A stretch of 64,000 nt of DNA from Himantopus leucocephalus (GCA_003993805.1 RSEF01000002.1:7444238-7508237), one strand, 5' to 3'. Shown: positions 38,701 to 50,698, counted from the first letter of the stretch. Numbers and translations: made by a program. Notes: generated by a model not told the origin, from the sequence alone.

Positions 38701-41700
38701 TCTCAGCCAGAAAATGCATGCACAGCCTTTATTATACGTGTAATTTAGAATCTCACTATCGTCTTGACTCTGGAGGCTCTACTATAGTTTCCATATGGGT
38801 ATGTAGCCAATTGGTTTAAAACATTAAAGAAGTAAAGGATTGAATTCCGGCTGGACCTCACGTAGGTGACACATCCCCATTAATTGTCTGCAATTAACTT
38901 CAAAAACCAAAGGCCAAATTCTGCCCTTCTTACTCAGACACGTAGTTTTATTGAAGTAAACAGCTGCAAACAGGATTGGGCTCCTTGTGTTTACCTGACT
39001 ACAACCCAAGGCACCTGCCTCTCCCACATTAAATTCCTGTAAAAGTGAGGCCATCCTACCCGGGACAGAGACTATTTCCTCACAGAACTGGCAATATATG
39101 ACAAGGTTATTTCTGCTAACAGTAGCTAAATTCCTATTATCGTAGCGCCCAAGATCGCTCATAAGGAAGCAGGACCGCTACGCACTCGGTGCTGTAGAAA
39201 ACACAGAATAAAAACGCCGTCCTGCTCAAAAAAATGTATGATCGAATGGACCCAAACAAATCCTTTCCCCTGTTTCATGGCCAGGTTTGTACAATTTCTG
39301 TTAAGTAATCTGAGTGTAACGCACCACTCCTGCAAACGGCAAACACTGCTCAGACATTTATTTAACTTTCTGCATGATAAAGTCCCGACTTCACACCGGT
39401 CTTTTGTCTTTCCCCAGAGGCGCACACGAAGTGGCCAGGTACTGCCCTGTGTGCTCGCTACCGGCTGTGGGGTTCTCCTGCCTTGCGTCTATCTGCAGCG
39501 CAGCCAGCATTCAGCACGTACTGGTTTCAGATACTACTTCAATTGTACGCAAACTATTGGCATTCTACCTTTTTGGATTAAAAAAAAAAAAAAATCATGC
39601 AACTAATAATATGTCATAAAAGATTATTTCTCTGCTGCTCACTACCACGTATATGTCAAAACCAAAACTCGTAATAGTAAAGTTTATAAAATTACAGTTT
39701 CATAAAATTGTAAACAAGACATGGATTGCAAAGAATTAGGCAAATCACAAAGAATGGAACTGAAATTCATAAGTAACTTGTGGATGTTTTATGTGACTTC
39801 ACAGGGATGCTAACAAAACACAACGTAACATTGTACATTGTTCCTTGTAAGAAAAAACTATATAAATTGCAAGTTTAGGAAGAATTTAAGCATTTCTGCA
39901 AATGCTTAAACACAGAACAAACTTTGTTCAGGAGGTAACTGGCTTCAGTTAAAACTATCTATGCATTTAGTTACTTACCTGCCTAATTTAGCATCCCCAG
40001 GATCATGGCCTTGGTATGGAATAACTTAATGAAGAGCAGTACAGTGCATCAGCTACTACTCGTCCAAATAGCCAGATTCAAACGTAAACAAGTGATGCTT
40101 TTATTAAGTGCAAACATGTGCAAAATTAACATTGCTAATAGACAAAGCTTCTCCACATAGGAAGGTATTATTAATACTGCTACTAGAGTCAGGCAAGTGT
40201 AATTCCTCATGTGGACAAACTCACTCCAGTACGAGCACTTTTTTTGATTTCATTGAAATGAATTAAAGAATTTAATCTGAAAAAAAAGCCAGAAGATGCC
40301 AGAATGAATGAGTCTGCATGAGGGTTCTACTATAACCACTAGTTTTAAATTCACACTTTGGCGTGCACAAAGAGAACATTTTCTTATGAAGATAAAAGCC
40401 TCCACGTGTAATAACTCGATATATAGACAAGCCCTAGGGGCTTGCATCTTGAGCACTTAACATTTTTGGCCCTGTCTTAATGGATGAAAAAGGTGTGTTT
40501 CTCAGTCACATTAGCCCAGTCAAAGTAGCTTAATATGATGAAAAGGCCTCAGGCTTTGGCGAGACTAAGGTGTAAAGGTGTGAGGTTAGCACATATATCG
40601 CAGCGTGGGCAAGGCTGCCTGTAACACATACTAAACTAATCAAGTTAAAGCAGGCAGGGGATGGGGAGCCGAGGCCGTGTTAGCCCATGTTCATACAAAC
40701 GCTAGATTAGCTTGTGCGGAGAGTAGCTGCTGTAGAATGTAAGTCAGGATATTTCACAGTGGGGAGCGGGTGAGAAAACAAGAACCAGAATGAAATGTTT
40801 TTCTTCATAGACTCTGAACTAAACTGCCCCCCAAAAAAGCAGTTAGATGGATTTTAGGGGGACTGGACCTCCGCACTCTCTGTCCGTTGCTCCGGAGCAC
40901 CTGATAACTGGAATTCTCCAGCTGTCTCGGAGTGCTGCTCAGGATGAGGAGTGAGGCTTATCCCCCACCATCTGCAGCAACAAGCATCTCAGCAAACTGC
41001 TGGGAAAGTCACCACCGCTCAAGGGTATGTCGTACCCACCACCCAGGCTGTGCTGCTGCCTAAAGTAAGACAGATCTACAAGATGACAAGTAAGCAAAAC
41101 TGATGAAAAGAAAAAACAAACATTTCAAGTTTAAAACTAGACTTCTACAATGTGTTCGTTAGCATATGACAATTAACATTTGCTAACTTTTTTTTTAGTC
41201 CAGCCAAGTTTAGTACAAATAAACTAGGAGTCACGTATTTGTATGATGTAATCCTGATTTTGCCACTTGATGTAGGCTCTGTCTAGAACTCTTCTAAATT
41301 TTCTTGGGGTTGGGCTTTTTTAATACTGAAAAAAGCAGTTATTCAGCTATTTCTGAACTACTTGGCTGAATACGAATGCAGATGTAACAAACTACCATGG
41401 GCGGTTGATGCGGTTACTACCCTCAAGTGCCCACTGCACCTTTTTCCTGCAGTTTGCTACTCTTGCAGCAAGGATAGCCAAATGGGATGTGCACCGGCAC
41501 CAAAATCTCCCCGGTTTTCAGAGCAGCATATTGAAGTAAGCAGACGTTCACTACAGTCAATTATCAGTTTAGCACAGGTTAAAGACAAAGTGATTCAATA
41601 TACTGAACACTTAAAATGTTGGCATGTTGCTGACATATCTTAAACGAAGCCTTTGTGATAATTTGGTGAACTTTTCTGCCATGGAAACACATGTGCGAAG

Positions 41701-42639
41701 AGAGCAAAAATTATATAGAGTAGTGAACGATCATTAAACCGGCAGAGTTCTGAACTAATGTCATAAAAGAGAAAGTATCTGGGTCCCATTCCTGATAGAA
41801 TCTGGATTACTTTTCTCATTATTTCTGTTACGTACACCACTTTAGTTGTTTAATGGTACAAAGGCATTTACATACCAGTTGTCATTTTCCTTTAATTATT
41901 TCCCTAACCGGATAATCTTCCTTAACTAGCTGATTTAAGACAGCGTCCCATCTTCAACTTGTTCTACTATGAAAGTATCACTCTGTCATTAAGCACATTG
42001 GGACAACTTAAGATGTTTTGAAGTTAAAACCGTTAGCATGCCTTGTTTAATCACTATGGCAAGGGTCTCACATTTCAGACACAATTCCAGAAACACATAA
42101 ATGTTTATTTTAAGGAAGGTTAGAATGTAAAAATCTAGTTGAAAGTTTCAAAGCTGCTGGCCCTTGAAAGCTTAAAAAAAGAAACGGGCATGTCAGTTCA
42201 CCTCGGTTAGTTTATAACGGACTGGAAGATCTCTTAACATTCAGTAAAGCAGAGGACCTGTTCATTCAATGCTACGTCTTTGCTGTAAAAATGTGTGTTT
42301 TCCAGACAGAGGTTATTTATAATAGTGTGGCTAGCGTGGCCAGGTAAAAAGGCTCCTCACAGAGCTGTTCAAACGTCCTGAATCAACAAAGCACCCCTAC
42401 GCTGGATTTATGTTTGGTGACACAATTTCTCCTAGCTTGTCCCCCTGCCTTCACTGAGTGATAAATAATGCTAGCAAACAACAGTTTCCTACAGTTCCAT
42501 CCCTGCTTTAGGTTCCTGCTCACAAGCGTCTCTCAGTCCTACACAGCTCTTCACACCTTTGATTGCCACAGCAGTTCACAGAACAGACCTGCCTAGCTTT
42601 GTTTGGACATGTAACAAGATAAGGCACAGTGGTATATTT
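35726..42639. other. Intergenic DNA, no supported gene
   Basis: Unique sequence. A GC-rich patch at about 38000-38470 gives overlapping ORFs up to 158 codons on the minus strand. They are proline/alanine-rich frames of GC-rich DNA with no known domain. An A-run lies near 39581. Nothing else is recognised. Confidence 0.55.
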
Positions 42640-42717
42640 AATAGTGGTATAATATATATAATATATATATAAATATATATATATATAAAATATATATAAT
42701 ATAATAGTGGTATAATA
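42640..42717. repeat. AT microsatellite flanked by 15-bp direct repeats
   Basis: An imperfect (AT)n block is bracketed by two exact copies of aatagtggtataata, at 42640-42654 and 42703-42717. This looks like local slippage and duplication. No function is inferred. Confidence 0.85.
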
Positions 42718-44029
42718 GTATAACTGATGTCCCTTACCACGCTCTTGTCCTAGACCACACTACACCAAAGCTAACTTTGTCCTGCCTCCACTCAGATTTT
42801 ATATTGTGATACCTACATATAAATACAGTTAATATAAAAAAAAATGGAGAAAAAAGTTAAAAACACCCACCTGCTTTTGCATAAGAGACAAAGGCCAAAG
42901 CTCAACCACTTACAGGTGATCTAAAGGTATTAAACAACGCGTACATGGGGGGACCAGATGAACCATGAGTGGACAAGTGCACCCAGTGACTTCACTGAAC
43001 GTATTTCTGCTGCGGGATGTGACAGTTATTCCCCCCCCCACCTAGCAGCTGATCTGAGCCCACAGCCGGCTCACATGTCTCAGCTCAAATCAATTTGCAC
43101 ATGCATAGTAGCTCTGACACATCCGAGACTCACCCTAGCCATTGTGCATGCGCAGCAGACCCGCACATGCACAGTCAGTGTTTCAGGAGATGGCCATTTT
43201 TTTTAGCAGACCAGATGGCAACCTGGCAACTCTAGTAAATGCCACACCAGCGATCCCACTGCGCAGAGGCTGTGGCCTTTTACTCCCCTCTCCCTCCCCT
43301 TCCCTGCTTTTTTTCCCTCTACTCCACCCAAGCCTGGGTCTGTACAGCATTAAACGTTTTCGGTTAAATGATGCTAACTTGCCCGAGTTAAGAAAATTCA
43401 AAGGCACTTTCTTCTGTGTCAGACAACCTGTGAACAGATTAAGTTGCCGTATCTGAAGTCGCAGGAGCAGTATGCCTACGCTGTCATTTGCAGGCTTCAT
43501 AATACAATCATTTAGCTCAGGATACATGTTTTAATTTGGCAGAAATGAGTACACTTTCAGTATCAGGGCCAAGAAAGTCACGCCAACAATCCAGCTGTTG
43601 TCCTTGCATGGCTGAAAGGCATGGCTTTATATAATTATATAGATGTATGTTTGTATACATGAGAGTATGTGTATAGATGGAGATAGATGTATTACCTCTC
43701 TCTCCACATAGATATGAAAATGTCACAAAGGTCTGATTTAATTACTCACAAATGCGGGAAATGAACCAACGAAATTTCATATGAAATGGTTCCCAGGAAA
43801 ACAGGCCAGCAAAAGCCCTATTTGCCACAGCACGCCATTTAATTTGGTGTTTCTGAATCCGCAAAGTGAAAAATTTGGGAAGGAAGCACAGTGTAAAGCT
43901 CTGGATTGCTGTTTATTTTTACATCAAAAAAAAAAAAAATAGTGACTAACGTTAGCTCCTCCTTCCCTCCCTTCCTCGCTGTACCTGTGTGCTACCCTAG
44001 GCCGTTTCACCAACCGACAACAGACACCT
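42718..44029. other. Intergenic DNA immediately upstream of the KMT2C CpG island
   Basis: A TGCATGCGCA word at about 43145-43154 resembles an NRF1-type site. Otherwise this is AT-rich with an A-run at about 43926. No gene is supported. Confidence 0.45.
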
Positions 44030-45405
44030 CAATGTCACGGGGGGGGACGGGACACGCTCAGTGCGGGGCCCCCCCCGGCTGCGCTCTGCGCTGCGGGACC
44101 GCGGGGGGCGTCGCCCCCCACCGCTTCTTTAACTCCGGCGAAGTTCTCAAAGACGCCCGCCCCGCACACGGGCCACCGACGGCGGCTGCAGGGCAGCGGG
44201 GGCCGCTCCCCGTCCGTCAGCACCGCCGCACGGGCTGCTCCGGCTCCGGGCGGAGAGAGGGAAGGAGAGAGGGAGGGAGGCCCGGGGCGAGGGGCCCCGC
44301 GGCGCTGCCCGCCGCGGCAGGCGGGGGGGGGGGCGGCGGCGGGCGGGAGGCCGGGAGCGGGGAGGCCGCCTCAGGGGCTGCCCTCAGGGCGGCGCCCGGT
44401 GCGGAGGCGCGGCGGTGGCGGGGGGGGGGTGGGGGCCCTCGCCCCGGGCGGGCAGCGGCGCGGCCTGCTCCCCGCCGGCGGGCCCGCTGCGCTGCCGCTC
44501 CCGCCGCCGGGGGGAGGAAAGTCCGGGGGCGCGGCCCGCTCCCTCGCCCCGTGGCCGGACTTTTCTCTGGCTGCCAAGCCGTAACATCGTCCGTCCGTCC
44601 GTCCCCCCCCTCCGGAGCCGGAGTCCCTCCTGCCCTCCGGGACACGTTAAATCCCGTGTAATGAGGCTTAACCCCGCCCCGAGCCGCGGCGCAGCCGGGC
44701 GGGCAGGCAGCCAGCTAGGCCCCTGCCCGGGGGAGGCTCCCCCGTCCCGTGTCACCCCCCCCGCCGCCCCGAGCGGCCGCAGCTGTTCCAGCCGGAGCTG
44801 CTGGAAAGCGGCCACCCTCCCCAGACTTTGTCTCCCTCGCACACGGCGCTGAACTCTGCTCCCTCCCCTCCCCCGGGGCGGCCGCGGCTCCCCGCCTTCC
44901 CCCCCCGCCACCTCCGCCTCAAGGGGAAGGGGACGGGGAAGGGGGGAACGGGGAACGTCCCCGCCTCCAGGCTGCAGCCAGCCGTGCCCCCCCAACCCCC
45001 GCTTGCCGGGAGGAGCGAGCGCCGCCGGGCCGGCCGTGGCGCGGTGCCCCCCGGAGCTCAGCCCCTGTGCGGGGACGGGGCGGGGGCAGCCTGCTGCGAA
45101 GCGGCCGCTTTCCTCCGCATGGGACTGGTTTATTTNAAAAAAAAAAAGGGCGGGGTGAGGGTGGGGGAGCGGAGCTGCCGGCCCCCGCGGGGCGCGGTGC
45201 GGTTCGGTGCGGGGGGTGGTGCGGGGAGCGCCCCGTCGCGTCCCGTCCCGTCCCCGCTCCGCGTCTCCGCGGTTTCCCCGCAGCCCGCCGCGGCAGCCAG
45301 CCCGTGAGGTCAGTGTCGGCGGCGGATGGGTGTCTGCGCCGTGGGACGGGCGGGCAGGCGCAGTGTGGGGCCGCGGCGGGGGGAGGCGGGCGGGCGGGCT
45401 GTCTN

Positions 45406-45444
<39 letters not shown>
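45406..45444. repeat. Poly-G run of 39 bases preceded by an N
   Basis: An uninterrupted G tract follows an ambiguous base at 45405. It is a potential G-quadruplex former. Its exact length is doubtful because homopolymers of this size are poorly sequenced and the adjoining N marks an uncertain join. Confidence 0.9.
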
Positions 45445-45447
<3 letters not shown>

Positions 45448-45699
45448 CACACCAGGGCAGCGGCGGCGGCAGCGCCGGGATCCCTTCTCCACCCCGCGGG
45501 GAGGGGGGAGGGAGCCGCCTCCTCCTCCTCCCTCTTCCTCCTCCCCCTTTTTCACCCTTCCTCCTCCTTCTTTCCCCAAAGTTAAACTTCCTGCTCCCGG
45601 CCCGGCTGGGAAGGGGACGCGGAGCTCGGCCGGACTCAGCCCTTCGACACACACACACACAACAGCTGGAGCTGTCAAAACTTCCTCCGCTCGGCCTCG

Positions 45700-45923
45700 G
45701 CCCCCGCCGCCGCCTCCACCACCGCCGCCGCCGCCGCCGCCTGCTCCTCCTCCGCCCCCGGGGGCTCTGCGCGGGGGGAGGGCGCAGGGCCAGTGTACAA
45801 TGAAGCGGCGGCCGCCGCCGCAGCCGGGCAGCGCAGGAGCCGGAGCCGCCGCCAGCTCCCGGGGCCTCTGAGAAGAAGGAGGAGGAGGAGGAGAAGGAGG
45901 AGGAGGAGGAGGAGGCGGGGGGG
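45700..45923. repeat. Trinucleotide-rich block: (CCG)n then (GGA)n
   Basis: CCG/CCT repeats at about 45700-45750 are followed, after a mixed GC-rich section, by GGA/GAA repeats at about 45872-45915 ending in a G-run. Strong purine/pyrimidine strand asymmetry within the promoter may favour non-B DNA. This lies in or just upstream of the KMT2C leader. Confidence 0.8.
45800..45871 (+). promoter_or_regulatory. Upstream ORF candidate, 23 codons
   Basis: ATG at 45800 opens MKRRPPPQPGSAGAG... and stops at 45869-45871. It counts as a uORF only if transcription starts upstream of 45.8 kb, which is uncertain. Its peptide is low-complexity and not recognised. Confidence 0.35.
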
Positions 45924-46079
45924 GGGGGGGCGCGCCCAGCGGCGGGATCAGCCGCCTCTCGCTCGCTCTCTTCACCTCGCCCGCCACCTCCCCCAGCCCC
46001 GACAGACCCCGCCGAGCCGGGGAGGGGGTGTTATTGTGTGTGTGAGACCCTTCCTTCCTCTGCGCTCTTTCTCTTCGCN

Positions 46080-46096
46080 CCCCCCCCCCCCCCCCC
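46080..46096. repeat. Poly-C run in the KMT2C leader, preceded by an N
   Basis: Seventeen consecutive C after an ambiguous base at 46079. True length is uncertain. It is followed by CTCCT repeats, giving a C-rich strand through this part of the leader. Confidence 0.9.
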
Positions 46097-46116
46097 TCCT
46101 CCTCCTGCTCTCCCCC

Positions 46117-46158
46117 ATGCTGCTCCCCCTGCTACCTGTGCTGGTCGGCGGCGGCTGA
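46117..46158 (+). promoter_or_regulatory. Upstream ORF, 13 codons
   Basis: ATG at 46117-46119 encodes MLLPLLPVLVGGG and stops with TGA at 46156-46158, about 150 nt before the KMT2C start. The context is pyrimidine-rich (CCCCC before ATG), so initiation is probably weak. Confidence 0.5.
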
Positions 46159-46166
46159 GGCCAGCA

Positions 46167-46301
46167 ATGCGAGGCGGAGGTGGAGGAGGCGGAGGTGAGG
46201 AGGAGAGGAGCCGCGGGAGCAGGAGGAGCATCGGGATCCCCATCACCATCCTCATCTTCATCCTCATCATCATCATCCATGTGTCTCTCTCGTCCTGCTG
46301 A
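46167..46301 (+). promoter_or_regulatory. Upstream ORF, 44 codons
   Basis: ATG at 46167 encodes a short peptide: a run of eight glycines, a charged EEERSRGSRR segment, then an isoleucine-rich hydrophobic stretch from an ATC/CTC repeat, ending HVSLSSC. The TGA at 46299-46301 lies six bases before the main ATG. It is in a different frame from KMT2C. If translated, it would divert scanning ribosomes. Confidence 0.5.
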
Positions 46302-46305
46302 CTAG
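46279..46305 (+). promoter_or_regulatory. Upstream ORF, 8 codons, ending one base before the KMT2C start
   Basis: ATG at 46279 encodes MCLSRPAD and stops with TAG at 46303-46305. A single G separates it from the KMT2C ATG at 46307. Termination that close could allow local reinitiation or could inhibit, depending on initiation strength. The ATG context (ATCCATGT) is weak, with A/T flanks. Confidence 0.5.
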
Positions 46306-46306
46306 G

Positions 46307-46479
46307 ATGTCAACGGAGGACAAGAGTCTGGTGGTGGCGGTGGTGGAGCCGCCTCAGCAGCAGCAGCAGCCCCCCGAGCCTGGAGCTCCCCCCCCAGCAG
46401 CAGCAGCAGCCACAGACAAAAGACCTAGGGGCCGGCCTCGCAAAGATGGCGCTTCCCCTTTCCAGAGAGCCAGAAAGAA
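46307..46479 (+). CDS. KMT2C: Histone-lysine N-methyltransferase KMT2C (MLL3), coding exon 1
   Basis: KMT2C is the SET-domain catalytic subunit of a COMPASS-like complex that monomethylates H3K4 at enhancers. This exon holds only its extreme N-terminus: 57 codons plus two bases. It starts MSTEDKSLVVAVVEPP, then Q5 (residues 17-21), proline-rich sequence, A5 (31-35), and the AT-hook KRPRGRPRKDG (38-48) followed by ASPFQRARK. The AT-hook and the ASPFQRARKK ending match the vertebrate KMT2C N-terminus closely. The low-complexity segment before them differs from the human one in composition. The exon ends at a consensus donor (AGAA|GTAAGT, GT at 46480-46481). The start is chosen because it gives the known N-terminus and follows an in-frame-stop-rich leader. 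An AAGATGGCGC word at 46442-46451 resembles a YY1 site. All functional domains (PHD fingers, FYRN/FYRC, SET) are encoded to the right of the window. Confidence 0.97.
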
Positions 46480-46599
46480 GTAAGTTCAGCGCTTGTGTGT
46501 GCGAGGCAGAGAGGGGCCGGGGGCAGGCGGCCAGGCGCAGGCAGCGCTGTCAGCGGAGACTCGCCGCTCGTCGCCCCCTCCCTCCTGCCTAAATGCCAT

Positions 46600-46789
46600 T
46601 TTGAGAAGGGCCCTTCTTTCTTCTCCTCCTCTCCCCTTTGCACTTTCCCCTCCTCCTCCTCCTTTTTCACCTTTGTCTTCCTCCGCTTGCTCTCCCTTTC
46701 CCACTTTTCTTTTACCGTCCCTATCCCTTTCTTCTTTCTCCTCCTTCTTCGGAGTTTCTCTTTCGCTCTTCCCCCTCTTCCTCCTTTTT
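46600..46789 (+). repeat. Long polypyrimidine tract in KMT2C intron 1, running into a gap
   Basis: Nearly all C/T on the plus strand for about 190 bp, made of CTCCTCC, TTCTTC and CCTTTT words. It starts about 120 bp after the exon 1 donor. Such tracts can form triplex DNA or stable RNA:DNA hybrids, and they sequence poorly, which fits the gap that follows. Confidence 0.8.
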
Positions 46790-46889
46790 NNNNNNNNNNN
46801 NNNNNNNNNNNNNNNNNNNNNNNNNNNNNNNNNNNNNNNNNNNNNNNNNNNNNNNNNNNNNNNNNNNNNNNNNNNNNNNNNNNNNNNNN
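46790..46889. other. Assembly gap (100 N) in KMT2C intron 1
   Basis: Exactly 100 N, flanked by a short T-run on the left and 13 A on the right (46890-46902). The size is probably a placeholder. It lies about 310 bp after exon 1, still inside the CpG island. Confidence 0.98.
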
Positions 46890-49540
46890 AAAAAAAAAAA
46901 AAGAGCCGAGCGAGAGAAAGTAGATCCGACGCAGCCGGGCGCCGCCAATGTGCGGACCGGAGTCCTGCGGCAGGAGCCGGGGCCGCCGCCGCGCCGCCTG
47001 CGCCAGCCAGGCCGAGCGGCGGCGGCCGGAGGCGCAGCGCCCCCGGCGGAGGCTCCCCCCGCCCCGCACCCCCCGGCGCTGGGCCCCGCACCTCCCGGCA
47101 GGCTGCGGCGGCTCAGCCCGGCAGGCGGCCCCGGCAGCGCCCCGTCCGCCCTCCCGCAAGGCCCGTCCTAGGGACGGCTGCCCCACCGAACCGAACCGAA
47201 CCGAGCCGAGCCCGGCGGCGGCTTCCCCCCGCTGCCCGTCCCCTTCCCCCCCTCCCTTCCCCCAGCGCCCCCACTTCCCCATTTAACAAAGCGGCGCAAC
47301 TGGAAAGTTACAAAAGGTTTCCACGGGTGCCGGCGGACCCTCCCCGGCTGTGGGGGGCTGCTCGGGGAACATGGGGATTGCAGCCTTAAAAGACGAACCT
47401 GTGATCTCGGGGATTGCCCCCCGCCCCCCTCTTTGACCATTTTTCGGGCTGCTCTACACTTTGCCAAAACCAATCCGGACCGGAGGGGCTGCGAAAGCAA
47501 GCTTGACAACTGTCCATCTACAAACGGCTCTTTCCTAATCCTTCAAATGGTCCCTGCCAATTTTCTTCTTCTTCTACTGGCAGAAAAAACACATGAAGAA
47601 AGCATTACGCAACAATCATTTCGCTGGTATTGATAGATACTTGCAAACCAATCGGTCTGCCAATTTAAGTAGTAACGCAACTACCTCTGTTCGACTTCCC
47701 TTCACCCGAAAACCCCAAAACAGCTGTTGTGTAATGCTTTGCTGCTGTCAATAAGTTTGCTTAAAATTTGTTTACATATCAGACATCTGCAAGACACAGG
47801 TTGACATGTTGACAACAATACTCTTGATTTATCTGCCAAACAAAAATAAGACCGTGCGTTACGTCTATTTTCTCACTCATCTGAATTTTCTTTTCATCAA
47901 ATTCTCATCTGTTACACTGAGCTGCAAATGGACGTACTTCACCTAGGGCACCTGCTGCCGTGGACGAGCAAATAAAGTCAGTATTGCCTTATCGGTACTG
48001 GTTAGAGAAATTCTCAATAAATGCACTCAGCAACTCAAAAAGACCATCTCACCCCTAAGACTGAACAAACCAAACCCGAAACCCCACACTGATTCATCGC
48101 ACAGCGGGACCTACCCAGGCAGAGGGAGTGGACCAACGCTGCCTATCGTTCCGTTTTCAACTGAACCACGCTCTAGCTGCCCGGCCTACAGGAAGGTTTT
48201 TATCAAACCAATTCTCCAGAGATTAAGATAAAATTTTAAAAAAGAAAGCACTCACATGAAAAAATCTCCAGGTGTTTACTCTGAAACAAGTAACTATTGT
48301 ATAAGAGCCATCGTGCCCTGTTAGTACAGGCACGGACACATCAGTATATTCAGCTACAAGGAGCTATCAAGCCAGTGCTTATCAGCACATCTCTGGTAAC
48401 CACGCGTATCAGCACACTTAGTCTGCTGCAACGAGAAGGTTAAATACGTTATTCTAAACCTTAGCGAAGATGGTTAAGTGTATTTTATTTTGCAGTAAGG
48501 GCTGGTTATTTTGGTCCAACCAACAAGCGGTGAATTGCTAAACCCCTACTGGACATCGATCAATCTGCCTACGCCCTTCAGCACTCGTAGCCCTTCAGGT
48601 TTCACCAGGACAAACCCCTCTTGGGTACACATCTCCATATGGTTTAATCATTTTTCTAACCAGTCATTCTGAGAGTAACTAAAATAAGCTGCTCTTAAAC
48701 CAAAGAAGATACCTAACAGTGGACAGGAGCTGTGTTATTTTCCAAATCGTTTTAAATAAAATGAGTTTCCGTGTCTATACTTGGCAGGTTAAGCGAGGCG
48801 AGAGCACCAGGTTTGCTGCCTGTCAGCTGTCCCCTAACTGCCCGTTTCTGTAAGCTTCCACTGCCACACCGGTGCGGTGCCTTCTGAGACGGTACCCCCT
48901 GCAGCATAACTGGCGCACCAAAAATTCACAAAGTTGTTTGTGCTGCTACACCTTAAACCCGTAGATATTTTCAAACACGTTACAATGTGTAAAAACTGCA
49001 TGTTTTAACATAGCAGGTAATGGGTCACCTGACAAGTTTAAGTATGTTAGCACAAACAAGTTAAGTTGCAATTTAATAATAGCTGGTTAAAATAATGATA
49101 ATAAATTACTCTCAGTACTTTTCCCTGCTGTTCATGTGACCCAAGATGCAAGCTAACAGGTACAAAGTCATCTTAGCTCTTCCTCAGATCTTCAAACGTG
49201 GAGCTGTGCATTTTCTCTCACACGCAAGATGCAAGATGTAGTTCTTTTGCTGTAAAAGCACATTACCTGCCATAAAAATCTTAGTAAGGACAAAAGTGTA
49301 ATTTGACTACGACACAGTCAGACATGGTCCTAAACCAGCCTTGTTGACTAATTACTACTTTGCCACACAAGCTGCCCGTAAGTTGCCTTCAGCAGGATTA
49401 TACGATGAGCCAAAGGAACAGCTCGGGGTAGGGTGTCACATTTGGCTTCAGTTCTAATTGAAGCTGATCCCACCCCGTGCCTCTTCTCCCCAGCCTCCGA
49501 ACCGTGCCCGCTCAGCTCTGCGCTGGATCATGTTGCTCGA

Positions 49541-49632
49541 GTTGAAGATGTCCCTGCTCACTGCATGCGAGGTTGGACTAGACGACCTTTAAAGGTCCCT
49601 TCCAACCCAAACCACTCTATGATTCGATGATG
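49541..49632 (+). mobile_element. CR1 LINE 3' tail fragment
   Basis: 'gaggttggactagacgacc', 'ggtcccttccaacccaaacc' and 'tctatgattcgatga' match the CR1 3' end. About 90 bp, plus orientation. Confidence 0.92.
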
Positions 49633-50698
49633 TGAACCAGCCGAGGGGACTGACCGGTAACCCAGCAAGAAGCAGCGGGGCCGGACACTGAAAAAGGGCA
49701 AAGCAATTTAGTCTGCGTGGATTCCCTGCCCTGGTTCACACATTGCCACAAACGTGTGTCACCATGATGGCAAGGCAGAAACTGTTTAAGCCAACGCTTC
49801 TGCCAAGAAAATGTACATGGGAAAAATGGGATCAGTCATCTCTCCTAAGACAGACTTTTTTTTTTTTTTGTAAGCAACAGAAGCGATGGATTTAATCATT
49901 AAGATAAAAACTTACGTCTATACATATGGTGGACTGTTTTCTTCCAAATTCAAACTGATTAACTCAAGGATACAACTCTCTTGAGTTAATCAAGACACGT
50001 TTAGCGAAGCATGCCCTATCTGTTTATCATAGGCCCTATTTACAGTTTCTAACTTTTGGAGAATGTTACTTCACAGCAACCAAGAGAAATTCAGACGTAG
50101 ATACATCATCACTTCCAATACATTCCAATCAAAATTTCAGGTGCAATACATATACAAATAGGAGACACGGGCTTCACAACAGAAGTATTATTTGGTTACA
50201 ATAGCTAGATCATACATTTCATTTGGCACTTTATTGATTTTAAAACATACAAGATACTAAGAAGCGCAAAAATGTGTTGTCTTTTTTAAGCATGTTTCTT
50301 CTTAACTTCTGCTGACCTGTTTCCAAGATCTTCAATGGGTTTCTAATAATATTATAATAGACTCATAATGGCTTGAGATTAAGCCATAAGCATCTAGCTA
50401 CAAAAAGACAACGAGCAGAAAAGGAAACTCAAATATTTTTCCTTAGCCAGGCGATTCTACTGAAATGTAAGGGCAATTTACCTTCTAGCTCCCTTTTATG
50501 CTTCCATGCTACATACCAACTTGAACCACTCTCTTCTGTGAATACAGTTTCTCTGTAAATTCCACTTTTGATGCCAAAGCATAGATTAAACAGAAGTAGT
50601 TTGACTTCTTTTTTTATTGCATTTGAAGGGGTTTGGAAGTTCTTAGTTTCTAACCTGTACTAAGACAGTCTCTGGAGATAGATTCCATTTCTAAAAGT

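Larger units (their letters stand above)
44030..47460 (+). promoter_or_regulatory. CpG island / promoter region of KMT2C
   Basis: About 3.4 kb of GC- and CpG-dense DNA centred on KMT2C exon 1. Features include many G-runs (for example 44325-44360 and 44415-44430), GGGCGG words, CCG and GGA trinucleotide blocks, and no obvious TATA box. This is typical of a broad housekeeping promoter. The long ORFs read here on both strands are a by-product of stop-poor GC-rich DNA. The transcription start cannot be fixed from sequence; if the leader has the short length I recall for the human mRNA (roughly 200 nt), it lies near 46.1 kb. Confidence 0.85.

Noticed and set aside
44217..45987. Very long ORFs (up to 424 codons) on both strands in the KMT2C CpG island
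   Set aside because: They are stop-poor frames of GC-rich DNA, run through Ns and homopolymers, and have proline/glycine/arginine low-complexity translations with no domain.
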